A stretch of 7,561 bases of DNA from Promethearchaeota archaeon (GTDB lineage: Archaea > Asgardarchaeota > Lokiarchaeia > Sigynarchaeales > SOKP01), in contig JAHLWJ010000213.1 of NCBI GenBank assembly GCA_019057975.1, positions 1 to 7,561 of the forward strand, given 5' to 3'. Made by a program: the position numbers and the translations under genes. The notes beneath the pieces were generated by a model. That model was not told the origin of the DNA. It saw only the letters and a program-made list of their open reading frames with translations, and searched no databases. This document shows, piece after piece, positions 3,893 to 7,561 of the stretch. Position 1 is the stretch's first letter; each line of letters opens with the position of its first letter.

Positions 3893-6805
3893 TCAATAAA
3901 TGCCAAATTCACGGATTTCACGTTTCATTGAAGTAATTTTTTCTTTAAATCCTCTAATTTCACCATTATATTTCTCATAATACTTATCGAAATTGTCAAC
4001 CTTACCTTGATCTATTTCTTCTATAAATTCATATGAAAAATTTTGAATAGTGTCAAAAATCTGGTTGAATCGGTCTGTAGATTCCATTAATTTTGGATTT
4101 ACTTTTTTACCTTGCTTTCTAACCATGTTTCGAAGTTTTCCTCTAGGTATTCTAATCTTCTCTATTAATTGATCGCATTCGCTCAAAAAATAGTAAGATT
4201 TAGTTTTATCTTCTTCACTAAGTTTTGCTTCTATTATTTCTGTTCTATAGCAATTTATACGACCTCGAGCAAATGTATCAAAATTAAGAGAAATTGAATC
4301 AATGCCTTCCCTTACCAAGAATCGAAGGAAGTCGGGGTCATCACTTGGAGCTTGGCCGCATATCCCTACTTTTCTCCCGAATTCATGAGCTGTTTTAATT
4401 AGATGACTAACTGATCTTCTTATTGCTTCACTGTTAGTATTGTAATTGTAATTATTCATTAAAGGAATCATTTTTTCATTATCTCGACCAACCCCGTAAG
4501 TCAATTGTGTGAGATCATTGCTTCCTATAGAAAAACCGTCAAAGACCTCGCTAAAAATATCAGCACAAATTATATTTGATGGAATTTCTGCCATAACATA
4601 AACTTTTAGATCGTCTTGACCTCGAATTAATCCTTCACTTTCCATAATTTCCATAATCTTTTTCGCCTCTTCTGGACTTCTGCAGAACGGAAGCATAGGT
4701 ATAATATTTGTTAAACCCCAATCTCGAGCCTTTTTAATTGCTCGTAATTCCAACATGAATGCTTGCTGAAATTCATCATGAACATATCGTGAACATCCCC
4801 TAAAGCCTAGCATGGGATTATTTTCTTCTCCTTCATAGATCCAACCACCAATAAGATTCGCATATTCGTTAGTTTTGAAATCTGACAATCTTACGACACA
4901 TTCAGCAATACTACCATCCGGTAATATTTTCCATACGCCTGCTGCGATGGTTGCTATCCCTTCAGCTAGTTTATCCACGTAAAACTCTTCTTTATCGTCA
5001 TAACCAACTGTTAACTCCCTTATCTTACCTAAGGTCTCTTTCAATTTTACTATTTCTTGGTTAAAAGGATCTTTATGATATAAATCACTTTTTTTTATAT
5101 TTTCAATCTTTTTTCTTTGATCGATTAATATTTCGCGTCGCATAATTAGCGCATTGAAGTCAATTAATGCGTTTGGGTGAATTTGGATTTCATCATTTAT
5201 TATAAATTCTAACCTTGCTAAACCAGTGCCATCTGGGTGTTTCCCAGAAGAAAGTGCTCCTTTTGGAATTCCTAAATTTACTAATACTTTTGTCTTTGTA
5301 CTGGGAAGTTTGGCAAATTCGATTGTATCAAAATCATATTCTACATCTTCCTTCCATATTCTTGACTCACCCTCACTGCAATCAATGGTGACATATTCCA
5401 TTCCTTCGCGTTGTTGTTCTTTCATTATCTGCACTATATTATCAGCACCAACAATAGAAGCTATATTTAATTCTCTTGAAACGATCGCGGCGTGGCAAGT
5501 GGGACCACCGCGCTCCGTAATGACACCTCCTAAGCTCTGCATATAAGATGTCCAATCTGGGTTAGTCTCTTCAGTGATTAGTATATCTCCTTCCTTTAGG
5601 AGGTAAGCATTATTGATCGATTCTATTATTTTCACTTTTCCAAATCCAATTCTTCGTCCAATAGCGATACCTGAGTTCTCAATTAAAAGCCCATTTTCAA
5701 TTAGTTCTTGAGGATCTTCTAGAAGATAAAAAATTTCTTCGACATCTCCTTTTATGCTATGGACGGTTTCAGGACGAGCTTGAACAATATAAACTTTTCC
5801 ATTGTTACCAACAGCCCATTCAATATCCATCCTTTTACCATAATGCTTTCTGATCTTTTGGGCATAATCTGCTAAGATTAAAACTTCTTCCTCTGTTAAA
5901 CAAAACTGCATCTGCTTTTCTTCTGAGATAGGGACAACTCCAGTACCAATTTTGTCAGTACCTTCAGAAAAAATCATCATCTTCTCTTTTTTAACAAGTT
6001 CCCGACTGATAATTCTGAGACTTTTGGGATCATGTTTGAACACGATGAATTCATCCCCTTTTTCAACACCTTGTACAATTAATTCACCTAAACCCCACGT
6101 TCCTCTAATAACAACAACGTTTGGATTACCTGAATCTGGGTCTTCCGTAAACATAACACCAGATGCTCTGACACCTCCCAATCCACCAGCCATCTCTTGT
6201 ATTCCTACAGATAATTTCACTGAAAAATGATCGAAGCCTGTCCGTTCACGATACATTGTTGCCCTTGTAGTAAATACAGATGACATATCCTTTAAAATAT
6301 ATTCTAAGATTTCCTTTTCACCAGAGATATTTAAATGTGTATCCTGTTGTCCTGCAAATGATGCATCAGGCAAATCTTCAGCTGTAGCAGAACTCCTCAC
6401 AGCGAATGTAGATTCTTCCCCAATTTTTTCAATTAATTTGGCATAAGCATTTAAGATCTCATCTGCTAATGAATCAGGAATTTTTGATTGCTCGATAATA
6501 TACCTAATATTAGCACAGATTTTATCAACTTTCTCTACGGCTTTAATATCTTCTGATTTTAATTCATTAGATATTTTTTTAATGTCTCTTGCTATAAATT
6601 CTCGAAGCGATACTTCTTTTTCTTTAATAGTGAAAAAATTAGTATCTAGAACATAATCAAAAGCTTTCGAAGTTACAGCAAAGCCAAGTGGGACAGAGAT
6701 CCCAAAACTTAATAACTCTCCTAGGGATGCGTTTTTACCTCCTACAAGAGCCACATCGCCGACCCTTAAATCTTCAAAGAACTTGATATATCTATAATCA
6801 CTCAT
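3893..6805 (-). CDS. ppsA: Phosphoenolpyruvate synthase (pyruvate, water dikinase) with C-terminal extension
   Basis: 970 residues. It converts pyruvate, ATP and water to phosphoenolpyruvate, AMP and phosphate, the gluconeogenic entry step, in the cytosol. Domain order is typical: ATP-binding N-terminal region (1-350) with VGGKNASLGE (21-30) and FAVRSSATAEDLPDASFAGQ (134-153); phosphohistidine domain with GGPTCHAA, so His438 is the phosphorylated residue; PEP/pyruvate barrel (about 520-855) with RLSDFKTNEYANL (639-651), MLGFRG, AEIPSN (Glu740), GSNDLTQ (Asp764) and CGQAPS (Cys816, acid/base). CGQAPS and SDFKTNEY distinguish it from pyruvate phosphate dikinase. It is much longer than the 792-residue E. 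coli enzyme: there is extra helical sequence at about 550-605, and about 120 charged residues follow the usual end. No intein motif is seen. The ATG at 6803-6805 fits the family N-terminus; only a weak AAGGG lies upstream. Confidence 0.97.
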   Translation of the reverse strand: MSDYRYIKFFEDLRVGDVALVGGKNASLGELLSFGISVPLGFAVTSKAFDYVLDTNFFTIKEKEVSLREFIARDIKKISNELKSEDIKAVEKVDKICANIRYIIEQSKIPDSLADEILNAYAKLIEKIGEESTFAVRSSATAEDLPDASFAGQQDTHLNISGEKEILEYILKDMSSVFTTRATMYRERTGFDHFSVKLSVGIQEMAGGLGGVRASGVMFTEDPDSGNPNVVVIRGTWGLGELIVQGVEKGDEFIVFKHDPKSLRIISRELVKKEKMMIFSEGTDKIGTGVVPISEEKQMQFCLTEEEVLILADYAQKIRKHYGKRMDIEWAVGNNGKVYIVQARPETVHSIKGDVEEIFYLLEDPQELIENGLLIENSGIAIGRRIGFGKVKIIESINNAYLLKEGDILITEETNPDWTSYMQSLGGVITERGGPTCHAAIVSRELNIASIVGADNIVQIMKEQQREGMEYVTIDCSEGESRIWKEDVEYDFDTIEFAKLPSTKTKVLVNLGIPKGALSSGKHPDGTGLARLEFIINDEIQIHPNALIDFNALIMRREILIDQRKKIENIKKSDLYHKDPFNQEIVKLKETLGKIRELTVGYDDKEEFYVDKLAEGIATIAAGVWKILPDGSIAECVVRLSDFKTNEYANLIGGWIYEGEENNPMLGFRGCSRYVHDEFQQAFMLELRAIKKARDWGLTNIIPMLPFCRSPEEAKKIMEIMESEGLIRGQDDLKVYVMAEIPSNIICADIFSEVFDGFSIGSNDLTQLTYGVGRDNEKMIPLMNNYNYNTNSEAIRRSVSHLIKTAHEFGRKVGICGQAPSDDPDFLRFLVREGIDSISLNFDTFARGRINCYRTEIIEAKLSEEDKTKSYYFLSECDQLIEKIRIPRGKLRNMVRKQGKKVNPKLMESTDRFNQIFDTIQNFSYEFIEEIDQGKVDNFDKYYEKYNGEIRGFKEKITSMKREIREFGIY

Positions 6806-6873
6806 TTTAAAAAGAAACCCTTAAGCTATCGTAATAATGAGACCTTCTCTAAATAAAAATTATTATTATTCTA

Positions 6874-6884
6874 ATTATAAAATA
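6874..6884 (-). promoter_or_regulatory. TATA-like element of ppsA
   Basis: The minus strand reads TATTTTATAAT about 70-80 bases upstream of the ppsA ATG. Transcription from here would begin near 6854 and leave a leader of about 48 bases. It is preceded by AACGTT, one arm of an inverted repeat. AT-rich surroundings limit confidence. Confidence 0.35.
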
Positions 6885-6893
6885 AACGTTAAT

Positions 6894-6900
6894 AAAAAAA
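6894..6900 (-). terminator. T7 tract after the macro domain gene
   Basis: Seven T on the minus strand, 17 bases past the macro gene stop. The tract lies in the loop of a 6-bp inverted repeat (6886-6891 with 6902-6907). It probably ends the macro transcript before the ppsA promoter. Confidence 0.45.
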
Positions 6901-6917
6901 GTAACGTCAAAAATTAA

Positions 6918-7448
6918 TTATTTTAACTCTTTGAAAAAGATGTCAAAATCTGAAGCAGTATAAAGGCAAAAAATGACCTCTTCAATTTGAGTATTACCAC
7001 TTAAATATTCTTTCGCTGTAGAAATCATGATTTTTGAACATCTATCGATGGGATAACCAAAAATGCCTGTAGATATTGCAGGAAATGCTATTGTTTTTAA
7101 TTTATTATCATCCATTAATTTTAGACTATTCAAGGTTGCATTATTTAATTTTTCATCCTCCTTTCCTTCTCCCATTCTAGGTCCTACTGCATGAATTACA
7201 TGTTTAGCTTTTAAATTTCCTCCCGTAGTGATAACGGCACCGCCTACAAAAGTACCACCAATTTTATTACATTCTTCTTGAATAGTGGGGCCACCTTTCT
7301 TCCTAATTGCTCCTGCAACACCTCCTCCTAAGATAAGTTGAGCATTTGCCGCATTGACAATTGCATCTGTTTCCGATTCTGTTATATCCCCTTGGACAAG
7401 TTTAATTATAGAATTTTTTACATGAATTTCTTTCATAAAATTATACAT
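6918..7448 (-). CDS. Macro domain protein, AF1521-like (ADP-ribose binding/hydrolysis)
   Basis: 176 residues, essentially one macro domain. It should bind ADP-ribose or derivatives and may hydrolyse ADP-ribose-1''-phosphate, O-acetyl-ADP-ribose or protein mono-ADP-ribosyl groups. Motifs: QGDIT (19-23), whose Asp contacts adenine; IVNAANAQL (30-38) with two Asn at the distal ribose; GGGVAGAI (41-48); HAVGP (86-90); and the phosphate loop AFPAISTGIFGYP (121-133). The residue after GGGV is Ala, as in archaeal AF1521, not the Asp of the MacroD/YmdB GGVDGAI loop, so an AF1521-type protein is more likely. Two starts are possible: ATG at 7446-7448 or at 7434-7436 (MKEIHVKNS). A TATA-like element at 7462-7476 would start the transcript near 7445, which would leave the upstream ATG leaderless or exclude it. 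The downstream ATG matches the family N-terminus at least as well. Confidence 0.93.
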   Translation of the reverse strand: MYNFMKEIHVKNSIIKLVQGDITESETDAIVNAANAQLILGGGVAGAIRKKGGPTIQEECNKIGGTFVGGAVITTGGNLKAKHVIHAVGPRMGEGKEDEKLNNATLNSLKLMDDNKLKTIAFPAISTGIFGYPIDRCSKIMISTAKEYLSGNTQIEEVIFCLYTASDFDIFFKELK

Positions 7449-7461
7449 TAGTTATTATTTT

Positions 7462-7476
7462 CAAATATAATATAAG
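7462..7476 (-). promoter_or_regulatory. TATA-like element of the macro domain gene
   Basis: The minus strand reads CTTATATTATATTTG about 14-28 bases upstream of the first ATG. With the usual archaeal spacing of about 25 bases from the TATA centre, transcription would start near 7445, giving a leaderless or near-leaderless mRNA. The AT-rich background makes the exact position uncertain. Confidence 0.4.
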
Positions 7477-7511
7477 TAGATAGGCTTCTTAAAAATTTTA
7501 TAGAAAGAAAT

Positions 7512-7518
7512 AAAAAAA
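7512..7518 (-). terminator. Oligo-T terminator after the edge gene
   Basis: Seven T in a row on the minus strand begin one base after the TAA of the edge gene. There is no GC-rich stem, as is common for archaeal factor-independent termination. It separates the edge gene from the macro domain gene. Confidence 0.5.
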
Positions 7519-7519
7519 T

Positions 7520-7561
7520 TTATTGTTCATGATCATGGTTATGATCATGGTTTTGCTCTTG
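7520..7561 (-). CDS. C-terminal tail of a gene entering from the right edge, His-rich
   Basis: Only 13 codons and a TAA stop (7520-7522) are inside the window. The frame open to the edge on the minus strand reads QEQNHDHNHDHEQ. Alternating His with Asp/Asn resembles metal-binding tails found on zinc, nickel or cobalt transporters, metallochaperones and similar proteins; the protein itself cannot be named from this fragment. Support comes from the stop being followed within two bases by a T7 tract on the same strand, as expected at a gene end, and from the match to a known type of tail. The coding DNA is a perfect 12-base tandem repeat, so a chance open frame cannot be excluded. Confidence 0.5.
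   Translation of the reverse strand, partial: QEQNHDHNHDHEQ
7529..7552. repeat. 12-base tandem repeat, two perfect copies
   Basis: The unit ATGATCATGGTT occurs twice in a row (7529-7540 and 7541-7552). Read on the minus strand it encodes Asn-His-Asp-His twice, so the repeat is the DNA basis of the histidine-rich tail. Each unit contains the palindrome ATGATCAT. Confidence 0.9.

Noticed and set aside
3893..6805. Intein or pyruvate phosphate dikinase as the reason for the long PEP synthase
   Set aside because: The catalytic motifs are not interrupted by an intein-like block, and CGQAPS with RLSDFKTNEY is the PEP synthase signature. The excess length lies in a helical insert and a C-terminal tail.

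Overview
This AT-rich window most likely comes from an Asgard archaeon of the Lokiarchaeia type. That is an inference from gene content. Two neighbouring genes encode eukaryote-like Ras/Rab-family small GTPases with a longin-like domain at the N-terminus. One gene belongs to the archaea-specific UPF0147 family. PEP synthase and an AF1521-like macro domain protein fit an archaeal cell. Intergenic regions carry TATA-like elements and oligo-T tracts rather than bacterial -35/-10 boxes and GC-rich terminators. Every gene I can support lies on the minus strand, so the window is read from right to left.

In transcription order: (1) the last 13 codons and stop of a gene entering from the right edge, with a His/Asp/Asn tail; (2) a macro domain ADP-ribose protein (6918-7448); (3) a 970-residue phosphoenolpyruvate synthase with an unexplained C-terminal extension of about 120 residues (3893-6805); (4) a UPF0147 protein (3522-3797); (5) a seven-helix membrane protein of unknown function with a TTG start (2676-3389); (6) and (7) two paralogous longin-GTPase fusions (1527-2570 and 335-1360); (8) the first 104 codons of a nitroreductase-family flavoprotein that leaves through the left edge (1-314). 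No stretch over 300 bases lacks a gene. The longest gaps, about 165 and 130 bases, hold TATA-like elements, inverted repeats and T tracts.

Most genes seem to have their own promoter, and T tracts follow the edge gene, the macro gene, UPF0147 and the membrane protein. The closest coupling is GTPase 1 to the nitroreductase, only 20 bases apart and with no visible promoter between them. The most interesting content is the tandem pair of fusions. Their first ~110 residues look to me like the longin domain of the NPRL2/folliculin type, which in eukaryotes belongs to GAP complexes for Rag GTPases; here it is covalently joined to a Ras-like GTPase. A seven-helix membrane protein lies directly upstream, but a functional link is only a hypothesis. 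The metabolic genes look like ordinary housekeeping, apart from the PEP synthase extension.
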